This document shows, in pieces, positions 31,629-39,458 of a stretch of DNA of 56,172 bases (positions are counted from its first letter, which is position 1; every line of letters begins with the position of its first letter). Under the pieces are notes generated by a model. The model saw only the letters and a program-made list of their open reading frames with translations. It did not search any database and was not told where the DNA came from. The stretch lies in the IMG/VR virus record IMGVR_UViG_3300031223_000011, positions 1-56,172 of that record; one strand, written 5' to 3'. Made by a program: the position numbers and the translations under genes. This DNA comes from a virus.

Positions 31629-32301
31629 AAAAGGGAACACTGGTTACAGGAACACTGGTAGCTGGAACACTGGTTACAGGAACACTGGTGACATGAACAC
31701 TGGTAACTATAACAATGGTGACAGTAACACTGGTAGCTGTAACACTGGTAGCCGGAACACTGGTAACTATAACAATGGTGACAGTAACACTGGTAGCTGT
31801 AACACTGGTTACAGGAACACTGGTAACATGAACACTGGTAACATGAACACTGGTAGCTGGAACACTGGTAACTGGAACACTGGTAACTGGAACACTGGTG
31901 ACTGGAACACTGGTGACCTAAATACTACCAAACCTACCGTTAGGCTTTTTAATAAAGATAGCGGATTAGAGTTTAATGGAGAAGTTCACATTAAAATTAG
32001 AAACACTGTAAGTAGTTATCAAAAAATGCTAGGTGAATGGGTCTATGAAAAAAACATGACTGACCAAGAGAAGACTGATAATCCTACATATAAAACTACT
32101 GGAGGATACTTAAAAGTAAACAAAAGTGTTTACAACGGCAAAAAGGTAACGAAGGAGCATATATGTTTTCTAGAATCTTTGCCTAATTTTTGTCCTAAGA
32201 TTCTAAAGGAATGTACTGGTATTGACTTAGAAGAAAAAACATGTAACAATAAAATTGTTGAAATTGATGGCAAAAAATACAAGCTTATGGAGTTAAAATG
32301 A
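31618..32301 (+). CDS. NTGxx pentapeptide-repeat protein, copy 2
   Basis: 227 residues from the second of two tandem ATGs, which gives the same 'MADKKGNTGYRNTG' start as copy 1 at 17603. It has about 20 NTGxx units (residues 7-107), four more than copy 1, then the same C-terminal module ('VRLFNKDSGLEF', 'TTGGYLKVNKSVYNG', 'LPNFCPKILKECTGI'). Repeat DNA is almost identical between the copies while the C-terminal domains have diverged, which points to gene conversion or repeat expansion. Confidence 0.8.
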   Translation: MADKKGNTGYRNTGSWNTGYRNTGDMNTGNYNNGDSNTGSCNTGSRNTGNYNNGDSNTGSCNTGYRNTGNMNTGNMNTGSWNTGNWNTGNWNTGDWNTGDLNTTKPTVRLFNKDSGLEFNGEVHIKIRNTVSSYQKMLGEWVYEKNMTDQEKTDNPTYKTTGGYLKVNKSVYNGKKVTKEHICFLESLPNFCPKILKECTGIDLEEKTCNNKIVEIDGKKYKLMELK

Positions 32302-32603
32302 ATAAGAAGGAATTAGAAGAACATAACAAAGCACTTAGATCTAAACTGGATGAAGTCCAGAAAGATCTAGACGCCTATAAGAATGAAGAGAAGGTCTTAG
32401 GTTTATTAGACGAAGAAGCTGTTGGTGCTTTTTTTGATGATGAGGAAAGAATGTGGAATTTAGTTACCTTAGGTTACAATAAGGACACAGGTGAGGCTAA
32501 AGTAGAAAAGATAGAAAAAGTAAGTCAAGACTTTGCTATGTTAGATTATAGAATTAAACAATTCGTAGCAGAGAATATCAATTTAAAAAACCTTAGGAGG
32601 TAA
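32298..32603 (+). CDS. Small coiled-coil protein
   Basis: 101 residues. The N-terminal 35 residues are coiled coil ('ELEEHNKALRSKLDEVQKDL'); the rest is acidic. Coupled by ATGA to the preceding gene. Confidence 0.5.
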   Translation: MNKKELEEHNKALRSKLDEVQKDLDAYKNEEKVLGLLDEEAVGAFFDDEERMWNLVTLGYNKDTGEAKVEKIEKVSQDFAMLDYRIKQFVAENINLKNLRR

Positions 32604-32605
32604 TT

Positions 32606-33040
32606 ATGGAACTAAAGGATTTAGGGAGGTTCGCAGTAGATGCGGCTCCTCACGCAACAGGAAGAATGATGGTCACTGTAACCCAGTTAGCAGAAAGTAA
32701 GCTAGATGGTGGCAATCAACGATCTTTGTCAGCTATTAATGTGACTTCGGGCGGTAAAAATGAATCTGCTGCTACAGAAAACGGAATCAAACTAGCACTA
32801 AAGAGATTAACTGACCTAAAAGGTAAGTCTGAAATTGTAAAACTAGGCGTTGTGAGCTTGGAAGAGAACAAGAAAGACAACACTTTTGAGAGTGTGGTCC
32901 AGCTTGGTTTTTTTGATAAATCTAATGACGGTGCTGATCTTATTAAGAAAAAATGTCTAGGATTTGGTAGTGGTAAAACAGCAGATGCTGCTGAAGAGGC
33001 TGCTATTAAAAGCGCTCTTAGTTTAATGGGAGAGAAGTAG
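32606..33040 (+). CDS. Unknown protein upstream of Erf
   Basis: 144 residues after TAGGAGG. Two related beta-alpha halves, with 'AATENGIKLALKRLTDLKG' and 'KTADAAEEAAIKSALSLMG', which resemble the ends of double-stranded-RNA-binding or Rad52-like folds in general shape only. Adjacent to Erf, so a recombination role is possible. Confidence 0.5.
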   Translation: MELKDLGRFAVDAAPHATGRMMVTVTQLAESKLDGGNQRSLSAINVTSGGKNESAATENGIKLALKRLTDLKGKSEIVKLGVVSLEENKKDNTFESVVQLGFFDKSNDGADLIKKKCLGFGSGKTADAAEEAAIKSALSLMGEK

Positions 33041-33607
33041 ATGGAAGACGTAAAAAATACAGAGACAAAATTAATTTCAGTGGTAATGTCGAACAATATT
33101 GCAGATATTGCGACTGCATTATCGAAAGCTCAATCTGAACTAGACTCTGCTAAAAAAGACAGCTCTGGCTATGGATACAATTATTCAGATTTAGCATCTG
33201 TTATAAATACATCAAAACCAGTATTAGCAAAACACAATTTATCAGTTGTACAATTAGTAGGCAAACAAACAGAAACTCAAGTTGAAGTTACTACAATCTT
33301 AGCCCACAGTTCAGGTCAGTTTTTTAAGTCGATTGCAACTTTACCTGTTATCGAGATGAAAGGTTGCAACAAGGCACAAGGTGCCGGGGCTTCGTTGAGT
33401 TATCTTAGACGCTATGCATACCAATCAATTATCGGTCAACCGAGTGAAGATAATGATGGGAGTAGTGAAAATAAAAAACCAGCAACCTCTTCTAATTTTA
33501 AGAAGAAAGAGGAACCTAAGAAAGCCGCTAAAAAAGAAGCTACTGCTAAAAAGCCTAACTTTAGAAAGAAAGCTGTAACTACCGAAACAAGTAGTGGAGG
33601 TCTTTAA
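33041..33607 (+). CDS. erf: Erf-family single-strand annealing protein
   Basis: 188 residues. The Erf core is visible: 'IADIATALSKAQSELDSAKK', 'YNYSDLASVINTSKPVLAKH' and 'AQGAGASLSYLRRYAYQSII' followed by 'SEDNDG'. A Lys-rich linker and short tail follow. Erf proteins anneal complementary single strands in phage recombination and end repair; partner is likely the nuclease at 30182. Confidence 0.9.
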   Translation: MEDVKNTETKLISVVMSNNIADIATALSKAQSELDSAKKDSSGYGYNYSDLASVINTSKPVLAKHNLSVVQLVGKQTETQVEVTTILAHSSGQFFKSIATLPVIEMKGCNKAQGAGASLSYLRRYAYQSIIGQPSEDNDGSSENKKPATSSNFKKKEEPKKAAKKEATAKKPNFRKKAVTTETSSGGL

Positions 33608-33939
33608 TGGATAAAGCAGAAGAACTTGCATCAAAAATGGACGTTGATTATTTTAACCGTCTATTACAAGACCAAGTTAGAGATTTTAATAACCTAATAG
33701 CCAAGAAAAAGAAAATGCTATCAAAAGGAGAGCTATTTCAACTAACAAAGGCGTTAGTTAATTACCCTGATACTACAGGTATCTTAAAAACAGAGAATTT
33801 AAAAGACCTAATAGAACTTGGGGTAGCAGCAAAAGAATCATATCTAGCATTAACGGTACAGATGTTAATTGAACAAGGACAAAAAGTACAAAAAGAGAGC
33901 GACAATAAATTCGTTCCAGAAGGAGAGAGTAATGAGTAA
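33607..33939 (+). CDS. Unknown protein
   Basis: 110 residues, all helical, start overlapping the Erf stop by one base. No family recognised; the position suggests a recombination or replication accessory. Confidence 0.5.
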   Translation: MDKAEELASKMDVDYFNRLLQDQVRDFNNLIAKKKKMLSKGELFQLTKALVNYPDTTGILKTENLKDLIELGVAAKESYLALTVQMLIEQGQKVQKESDNKFVPEGESNE

Positions 33940-34174
33940 GAAGTATTTAGATTTTGCATCAATTTTAGAAGGCAAACCTGAAAATGGAGGGGGCTTCTAC
34001 ATTAAGGTTAACTCAGCAGTGACACTTAAAGAAGGTGAAATTGTTTACGTTGATAAACCTGCTGATAAAATCAACAAACTAGTTGAACTAGGATTTATTG
34101 ATGAAGCAGAAGCTGAGTCTAGAATCGAAAGGGTTCCTAGCTTTATTAAGTACACGTTGACAAAGAAAAACTAA
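33932..34174 (+). CDS. Small unknown protein
   Basis: 80 residues from the ATG after AGGAGAG. Beta-rich: 'FASILEGKPENGGGFYIKVN' then a conserved-looking 'DKPADKINKLVELGFI'. Resembles small phage proteins near replication genes. Function unknown. Confidence 0.5.
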   Translation: MSKKYLDFASILEGKPENGGGFYIKVNSAVTLKEGEIVYVDKPADKINKLVELGFIDEAEAESRIERVPSFIKYTLTKKN

Positions 34175-34236
34175 TACCCCCTCTCTTCTTTCGAGATTAG
34201 AGTTGCCCTGAGTACTGGCATAAAAAGACTCACCAT

Positions 34237-34309
34237 TAGGGGCTAGTTTAATCGGTTGGAATACTAGATTGTGAATCTGGAGACGGGAGTTTGATTCTCC
34301 CACCCCTGA
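34237..34309 (+). tRNA. tRNA-His (GTG)
   Basis: A 73-base cloverleaf. The anticodon arm CTAGA-TTGTGAA-TCTGG has anticodon GTG at 34271-34273. The D arm (GTTT/GAAT) and T arm (GGGAG-TTTGATT-CTCCC) pair well. The acceptor stem has one mismatch (C7-A66) and a T-G end pair, and the expected extra 5' G of tRNA-His opposite a C is not seen. CCA is not encoded. The AGTTTAAT...ACTAGATTGTGA stretch closely follows known tRNA-His genes. Single tRNA in the window. Confidence 0.8.
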
Positions 34310-34327
34310 CCGTTACTGGGAGGTAAA

Positions 34328-34549
34328 ATGTCTATTAAATACAAAATGAGGGACTACCGTGCCAGTATAAAAGGTCTAGTAAAGGCTTATGAAAAAAAGG
34401 GACTGGAAGGTGTTCAAATGTACTGTGTTGTTTCATTTATCCCAGTTGCAGTAGCCTATACTTACCTACTAAGAACACACAAAGACGAGAAGATGAAAGA
34501 ATGTTTAGAAGGTGTAATTAAATTTTATAAATGCGAGGTAATCGACTAA
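34328..34549 (+). CDS. Small helical protein
   Basis: 73 residues after GGGAGG, helical, with a hydrophobic 'YCVVSFIPVAVAYTYLL'. Its stop overlaps the primase-helicase start (TAATG). Confidence 0.5.
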   Translation: MSIKYKMRDYRASIKGLVKAYEKKGLEGVQMYCVVSFIPVAVAYTYLLRTHKDEKMKECLEGVIKFYKCEVID

Positions 34550-36558
34550 TGGAAAAACGATTTTACAGGATATGCGAAACTTTAACCGATTACGGAAAAT
34601 ATGTCCCATATGATGAAGATATATTCAAACACGTAAACCAAAGTAAACCATTCTATCAAAGTATTTACACCTATAACGAAGAACAAGTAAAAGCTGCCAA
34701 AGAAATGATTGAAGTTACCAAGAATAACAAAACAATAACAAGACCCAGAGGTATCGTTGGCGTAACTGATGTTCTATCTAAAAGACTAGTATGGGACTTC
34801 GACAGCGATGAAATAGAGAATGCACAAAAAGATACACAACAATTAGTAGACAAACTTCAGGAGAACGGAATTTCTGAAGATTATATTGGCATTTACTTCT
34901 CAGGAAGGAAAGGATTCCATGTAGAAATCGAGACTGACACTTTTTTAACGCCTCAACAGTTTAAAAGCATTACCTCCCATTTTGCTCAAGATCTCGAAAC
35001 TTTTGACTCAGTAGTGGCTAATCCTGCAAGGATTTTCCGCATAGCTTACACAAAGCACAACTCTACTGAATTCTACAAAACTCGACTATCTCTTCAAGAG
35101 TTAAACGAGTCCTCAGTACAGCAAGTACTGGAAATTGCCAAAGAAGCATACCAGCCAGAAGGGGTGGAGGAATTATCTTTAACTCCATCTCTTCTGGCAT
35201 TTGGTAAAGAGGAAGAGAAACCAAAGAAGCAAAAACCTAATTTGTTAGATAGGTTAAACAAGTATACTAACGGCATACATGAGGGAGATTTTAGTCTAGA
35301 CCTAACAAAGAAGCCTCCTTATTTATCTAATTGGAAGTATGCAATATCACAGGGTTTATACCTTGCAGGTAGTAAACATCAAGCAAGGATGATATTGGCT
35401 GCAACCTACAAAGGACTGGGTAAGGAAAAACAAGAAGCATACTACCTACTAAAATCTGCAGCAGATATGCAAGCTATTAGGTTTAATGAAGAGAGAACGC
35501 CTAAAGAGATGATGTGGAGTGCTATTGAAGATGTCTACTGTGAGATGTGGAATGGAGGAACTTACTCAGAAGATAATTTTCCAAAAGAAATCACTAAATA
35601 CTTAGAGGAATTAGAGATCCCTAGGTTCTCTGATGTAGAGATAGATGAAGACCTTATCGTTAACGTCTCCGAAGGATTTGATAACTTTTATGACTATGCA
35701 ACTAAGATTGATGAAAACCGACTAAATTTTGGCATTCCATCCCTTGACAATATCTTAAAACCACAAAAAGGACATTTAATTGGATTGTTAGCTGGTCCGG
35801 GGGTGGGGAAAACTAGTCTTGCTCTAGAATTGCTTTCTAACACATCTAAAGACGGTTGTAAGAGTTTCTTTGGTTCTTATGATATGAACAGTAACATTTT
35901 GTTCCAAAAGCTCTTACAAAGGGAAACAACATTCACTGATGATGAAATTTATGACGTTTACCGAAGGGGCGATCAAGAACAGATTGATAAATTTAAACTT
36001 ATTCTAGAAAAACATTACGAAAACGTAACTTTTTGTTTTAAAGTCGGTCAGAGCATTGGGGACTTAAAAAGATCTATCGCACAAAAGGAACAGACTTTAG
36101 GGGAAAAAATAGGACTAGTTGTTGTTGATTATATTGAGTTAATATTATCTGATAAATCCGACTCAACACAAGCCTCGGCTGAAGCTGCTCAAGGGTTGAG
36201 AGAAATAGCCAACTCAGGTAAGGTCGTAGTAGTGTTACTTCAACCTAATAAAATGAGCAGTAAACCTGACGAAGCTCCTAAAAGCTATAACGCAGCAAAA
36301 GGATCATCAGCTATTCCTCAAGCTGCAACATCTATGATGGGGTGCTTTAGACCTGGATATAATCCAGAAGATACCTCAATGGATAAATTCTTTGGCGTTG
36401 CTATATTAAAGAACAGAATGGGACCGCTTGGCACTTGTTATTTTGATTGGGTTGGAGCTAGAGGTAAAATCACAGAATTAGAAGACATCCAAAAACAAGA
36501 ACTATCTGAGTTTCTTGAAATGAAGAAAGCAAATAACACAGAGGATCATGGACTATGA
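34549..36558 (+). CDS. Primase-helicase fusion
   Basis: 669 residues from the ATG after GAGGT. The N-terminal archaeo-eukaryotic-type primase domain has 'VWDFDSDE' (D83, D85), 'FSGRKGFHVEI' (H124) and 'ARIFRIAYTKH'. The C-terminal RecA-like helicase domain has Walker A 'GPGVGKTS' (416-423), Walker B 'LVVVDYIELI' near 525 and a DnaB-type end. A single chain would prime and unwind at the fork, working with the polymerase at 39446. Confidence 0.88.
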   Translation: MEKRFYRICETLTDYGKYVPYDEDIFKHVNQSKPFYQSIYTYNEEQVKAAKEMIEVTKNNKTITRPRGIVGVTDVLSKRLVWDFDSDEIENAQKDTQQLVDKLQENGISEDYIGIYFSGRKGFHVEIETDTFLTPQQFKSITSHFAQDLETFDSVVANPARIFRIAYTKHNSTEFYKTRLSLQELNESSVQQVLEIAKEAYQPEGVEELSLTPSLLAFGKEEEKPKKQKPNLLDRLNKYTNGIHEGDFSLDLTKKPPYLSNWKYAISQGLYLAGSKHQARMILAATYKGLGKEKQEAYYLLKSAADMQAIRFNEERTPKEMMWSAIEDVYCEMWNGGTYSEDNFPKEITKYLEELEIPRFSDVEIDEDLIVNVSEGFDNFYDYATKIDENRLNFGIPSLDNILKPQKGHLIGLLAGPGVGKTSLALELLSNTSKDGCKSFFGSYDMNSNILFQKLLQRETTFTDDEIYDVYRRGDQEQIDKFKLILEKHYENVTFCFKVGQSIGDLKRSIAQKEQTLGEKIGLVVVDYIELILSDKSDSTQASAEAAQGLREIANSGKVVVVLLQPNKMSSKPDEAPKSYNAAKGSSAIPQAATSMMGCFRPGYNPEDTSMDKFFGVAILKNRMGPLGTCYFDWVGARGKITELEDIQKQELSEFLEMKKANNTEDHGL

Positions 36559-36749
36559 ATAACGTTGTAAATTTATTACACAAAGACGAAGAAGACTCGA
36601 CAAATGAAACTCAACATGTTAATATTGATTTACTGGACAACGGATACGTTGTTCACGTAACTACTGAGGCTAATGAGAGCAAGTTGGTATTTTCTTACAA
36701 TGAACGAGTAGAAATGATGAAATATCTTGAGGAGGTATTGGGCGTATGA
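36555..36749 (+). CDS. Small unknown protein
   Basis: 64 residues, beta-rich centre ('DLLDNGYVVHVTTEANES'), coupled by ATGA to genes on both sides. Confidence 0.5.
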   Translation: MNNVVNLLHKDEEDSTNETQHVNIDLLDNGYVVHVTTEANESKLVFSYNERVEMMKYLEEVLGV

Positions 36750-37378
36750 TTAAAGTGCAATATGTAGACCATATGGGAGATGACCTGCGAGTTGTAAACT
36801 CTGCAAGAATCTCTATGGGGAAATCAACAGACATTTTAGAGAAGAAAGATGAGAAACTTATAAAATACCTAGCAGATCATTCACATATGACACCTTTTGA
36901 ACATAATATCCTCACAGTTATCATTGAATGTCCTTTGGATATCAGAACTCAATTGATTCGACACAGAACATTCAGCTTCAATGAAGTGAGTAGGAGATAT
37001 ACGTCAGAGGATATCGAATTGTTTACTGAATCTAAGTTCAGGAAGCAACATAAATCTTCCAAGCAATGTTCAGATGGAGAACTTTCAGATGAAGACCAAT
37101 TGAAAGCTCAGGTTATTGAACAAGATATACATAGAAAATGTATGGACGCTTTTCAGGCTCTCCTTGATATCGGAGTATCCAGAGAGCAGGCTAGGAGAAA
37201 GTTGCCTATTGGGATGATGACTAAATTCTACATGACGGGGAACCTGAGAAACTGGTCACACTTTTTAAAACTAAGATTGGATAGTCATGCCCAAGAGGAA
37301 GCTCAAATTGTGGCTAGACAAGTTAGGGATATCCTAGTTGACAAGTTCCCTTTTTCTGGTAAGTTGTTACTAAAGTGA
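36746..37378 (+). CDS. thyX: Flavin-dependent thymidylate synthase ThyX
   Basis: 210 residues. The signature 'RHRTFSFNEVSRRY' (72-85) is exactly of the ThyX type (RHRxxSxNExSxR), and 'HSHMTPFEHN' and 'NLRNWSHFLKLR' fit the FAD and dUMP sites. It makes dTMP from dUMP with FAD and methylenetetrahydrofolate. Works with the dUTPase at 42344 to raise the thymidine nucleotide supply. Confidence 0.97.
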   Translation: MIKVQYVDHMGDDLRVVNSARISMGKSTDILEKKDEKLIKYLADHSHMTPFEHNILTVIIECPLDIRTQLIRHRTFSFNEVSRRYTSEDIELFTESKFRKQHKSSKQCSDGELSDEDQLKAQVIEQDIHRKCMDAFQALLDIGVSREQARRKLPIGMMTKFYMTGNLRNWSHFLKLRLDSHAQEEAQIVARQVRDILVDKFPFSGKLLLK

Positions 37379-37503
37379 TTGACAATATCATAACTTCTGT
37401 TAAAATATTATTATGTTCGATAGTTGGTCACAATTGGGAACATTTTAAGAATAGTGCAGTCTGTTCCAGATGTGGACTAATTTTAACTAAGGTTAAAAAA
37501 TGA
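37375..37503 (+). CDS. 42-residue zinc-ribbon protein
   Basis: GTG start overlapping the thyX stop (GTGA), ending in overlap with the next ATG. 'LLCSIVGHNWEH' and 'VCSRCGLIL' match small phage zinc-ribbon proteins of the DUF1660 kind (C...GHxW...CxxC). Confidence 0.55.
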   Translation: MIDNIITSVKILLCSIVGHNWEHFKNSAVCSRCGLILTKVKK

Positions 37504-37829
37504 AACTAACAGAAATTGAATACTATAGACTAACAGTAGTCCTTCTTGAAAAAAAGCTAACTTACAATGATATGTTAACGTGGCTAGAAACCAAAGACCT
37601 AAAACTTAACGGTATACCTAGGGCTTTAATTGGAATAGGAGAAGGTGAAAGGGTCATAGAAAGGATTCGAGAAATGACAAACACTTGTTACGCATGTAAA
37701 ATTAATTGCGGAAACGATAACTGTTTTACCAATCGAGATAACCCTAAATATTACATATTCGATAATGACAGAGAGGACATTCAATTACTAGAAAAACTAC
37801 GAAAACAAAAGAAAGCTGGAAATGAGTAA
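37500..37829 (+). CDS. Unknown Cys-containing protein
   Basis: 109 residues. Helical N-terminal half, then 'CYACKINCGNDNCF', four Cys that could bind a metal or form disulfides. No family recognised. Confidence 0.5.
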   Translation: MKLTEIEYYRLTVVLLEKKLTYNDMLTWLETKDLKLNGIPRALIGIGEGERVIERIREMTNTCYACKINCGNDNCFTNRDNPKYYIFDNDREDIQLLEKLRKQKKAGNE

Positions 37830-37959
37830 ACTCGAAAAGTGTATCATAAAAAACGATCGGATACGTAAGATACAAAGTCTAGTTGACTGGACTATGTGTA
37901 TTATATTTATAACAAGTACTATTTCATTATGGGTACTTATCATATCAACGGTTCTATGA
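37822..37959 (+). CDS. 45-residue membrane peptide
   Basis: A basic N-terminal half then one membrane helix ('MCIIFITSTISLWVLIIS'). Coupled by overlap on both sides. Confidence 0.45.
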   Translation: MSKLEKCIIKNDRIRKIQSLVDWTMCIIFITSTISLWVLIISTVL

Positions 37960-38258
37960 CCTCCGTATTAGGAGCTGTAGGCTCTCTTCTCCTTGCCCTA
38001 TGCGCCCTACCAGAAGTAATTTCAAGTATCCGTAAGGGCTATTGTGGAGCCTCTAATGGGTTGTTATTTACATGGCTGCTAGGGGAATGTCTAACCTTAG
38101 CGTACGTATACTTAACCTCAAAAGATATTTTCCTCTTGCTAAACTATGGAACTAATGTTATCTTAATCTTGGTGCTAGTTTTTTACAAAACTAAGCCGGT
38201 GAAGTTTCAACCTAACAAAACGATTAGTAATTTCCTAGCTCTAAAGGAGCGTAAATGA
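37956..38258 (+). CDS. PQ-loop-like three-helix membrane protein
   Basis: 100 residues from the ATG that overlaps the previous stop. Three membrane helices; the first carries 'LCALPEVISSIRKG' and then 'SNGLLFTWLLGE', the pattern of a PQ-loop (LPQ, here LPE) as in SemiSWEET and related small transporters. A dimer could transport a small molecule. The alternative upstream ATG at 37929 is possible. Confidence 0.6.
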   Translation: MTSVLGAVGSLLLALCALPEVISSIRKGYCGASNGLLFTWLLGECLTLAYVYLTSKDIFLLLNYGTNVILILVLVFYKTKPVKFQPNKTISNFLALKERK

Positions 38259-38641
38259 CAATAGATTGTCCCGTATGTGATCATAACTTTGAACCTGAAA
38301 CTGACGCAGAAGGGAAATGTTACTGTCCTAGCTGTGGGACTGGTATGATGTTACTCAATTCTTCTACTGGAGGTTTTGATTATACTAATGATTTTTCTGA
38401 CTGTTACCTTGAATCGGCTATCATAGAGAATGAAGTCAAGAACATAGATGATACTCACTTAGAGGATGAAATAGCTCAAGAGATGGCAATAGGAACTTAC
38501 ATGAAAGGTACTGAGTGTATATTTCAAGAAATGTCTAGTGTGGGTTATATGGCATATGATACCAGAAAGAAAGCTGAAGGTGTGTATATATTAATGCATA
38601 GTAGATTATGGTTTAAGGGGTTTAAAAATGAACATCATTGA
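38255..38641 (+). CDS. Zinc-ribbon protein
   Basis: 128 residues. 'CPVCDHNF' and 'CPSCGTGM' form an N-terminal zinc ribbon; the rest is acidic and helical. Overlaps the previous stop by four bases. Confidence 0.55.
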   Translation: MTIDCPVCDHNFEPETDAEGKCYCPSCGTGMMLLNSSTGGFDYTNDFSDCYLESAIIENEVKNIDDTHLEDEIAQEMAIGTYMKGTECIFQEMSSVGYMAYDTRKKAEGVYILMHSRLWFKGFKNEHH

Positions 38642-39033
38642 AACTGACGAATTTGAGGAGTACTGAAAAGACTTTAACCAAGAATCACATACTGGTTTAC
38701 CTATTTTTACTGAAGGCGACAAGGTTCTTGCTAAAGAAATCTGGGATCACCAAGAAAGTAAAACTTGGAAAGAAGTGACAGAACTAGGTAGTTGTTATGT
38801 CGAGATGGAAAAAGAACAACAAAAGAAAATCGACGAGCTAGAAAAAGAGATTTATTGGTTTAATCAGATATTATCAGGTCACATTAAAAGATGTTGTTGA
38901 AAAGCTCACTCAAGTCACCAAAGAGAATGTTGCACGGAAGACTTGTCTGGAATTCTACATAAACGAAAATACAGATATCATCGCAGTAAAAGCTATACAA
39001 TGTGAAGAGAAAATAAAAAAGGACAAAAAATGA
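38628..39033 (+). pseudogene. Broken gene: in-frame TGA plus a frameshift
   Basis: From ATG 38628 a frame reads 12 codons, meets TGA (38664-38666), and continues open as 'KDFNQESHTGLPIFTEGD' to TGA at 38900. Near 38875 the coding signal passes to the +1 frame ('VVEKLTQVTKENVARKTCLE') and ends at 39033, overlapping the next ATG as intact genes here do. Trp at the TGA (EEY-W-KDF) would be natural. TGA is a normal stop elsewhere in this phage, so mutation is likelier than recoding. Confidence 0.65.
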
Positions 39034-39458
39034 GAATTATTAGGATAGGTATATTATTAAGTATAGCTATATTTGCTATCCATTTTAATAGTTGTGGGAC
39101 TCCCGTAAACAAAAACGTAAAAGACAAAGTTAAATCATTTGAAGAATTAACTGGGAGAAAGATCACTAGTCGCATACGTTTCGCTAACCTAAAAGGTAGA
39201 ACTGTTGGATTATGTATCTACGGTCTAAATCACGTATACCTTGATAAGGTATATTACGACTCGGCAAGTGATATACAAAGAACTGCTCTTATTTACCACG
39301 AATTGGGACATTGTGAATGCTTATCAGGTCATGTAGACCCTAAAGAATTTTCTTTTTGTCCTGATAGCATTATGAATGCCACTACCACAACAGACTGGTG
39401 TAACCGAATTAAGTGGAATCAATACAAAACAGACCTAAGGAAAAGATGTCAGAAATAA
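39030..39458 (+). CDS. Zinc metallopeptidase-like lipoprotein
   Basis: 142 residues. Signal peptide with lipobox 'FNSC' (Cys22). The active-site motif 'IYHELGHCECLSGH' has H90, E91, H94 and a possible third ligand H101, followed by 'DSIMN', which fits the Met-turn of this kind of small metallopeptidase. Once lipidated it would sit on the periplasmic side of a host membrane. Targets unknown; it overlaps the polymerase start. Confidence 0.75.
   Translation: MRIIRIGILLSIAIFAIHFNSCGTPVNKNVKDKVKSFEELTGRKITSRIRFANLKGRTVGLCIYGLNHVYLDKVYYDSASDIQRTALIYHELGHCECLSGHVDPKEFSFCPDSIMNATTTTDWCNRIKWNQYKTDLRKRCQK

Noticed and set aside
37379-37406. Promoter TTGACA-N16-TAAAAT after thyX
   Set aside because: It lies inside a likely coupled zinc-ribbon gene and overlapping genes continue on both sides, so chance is probable; not excluded.
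38628-38900. TGA read as Trp throughout the phage
   Set aside because: Many intact genes here end at TGA, often in ATGA overlaps, so a general code change is not supported.
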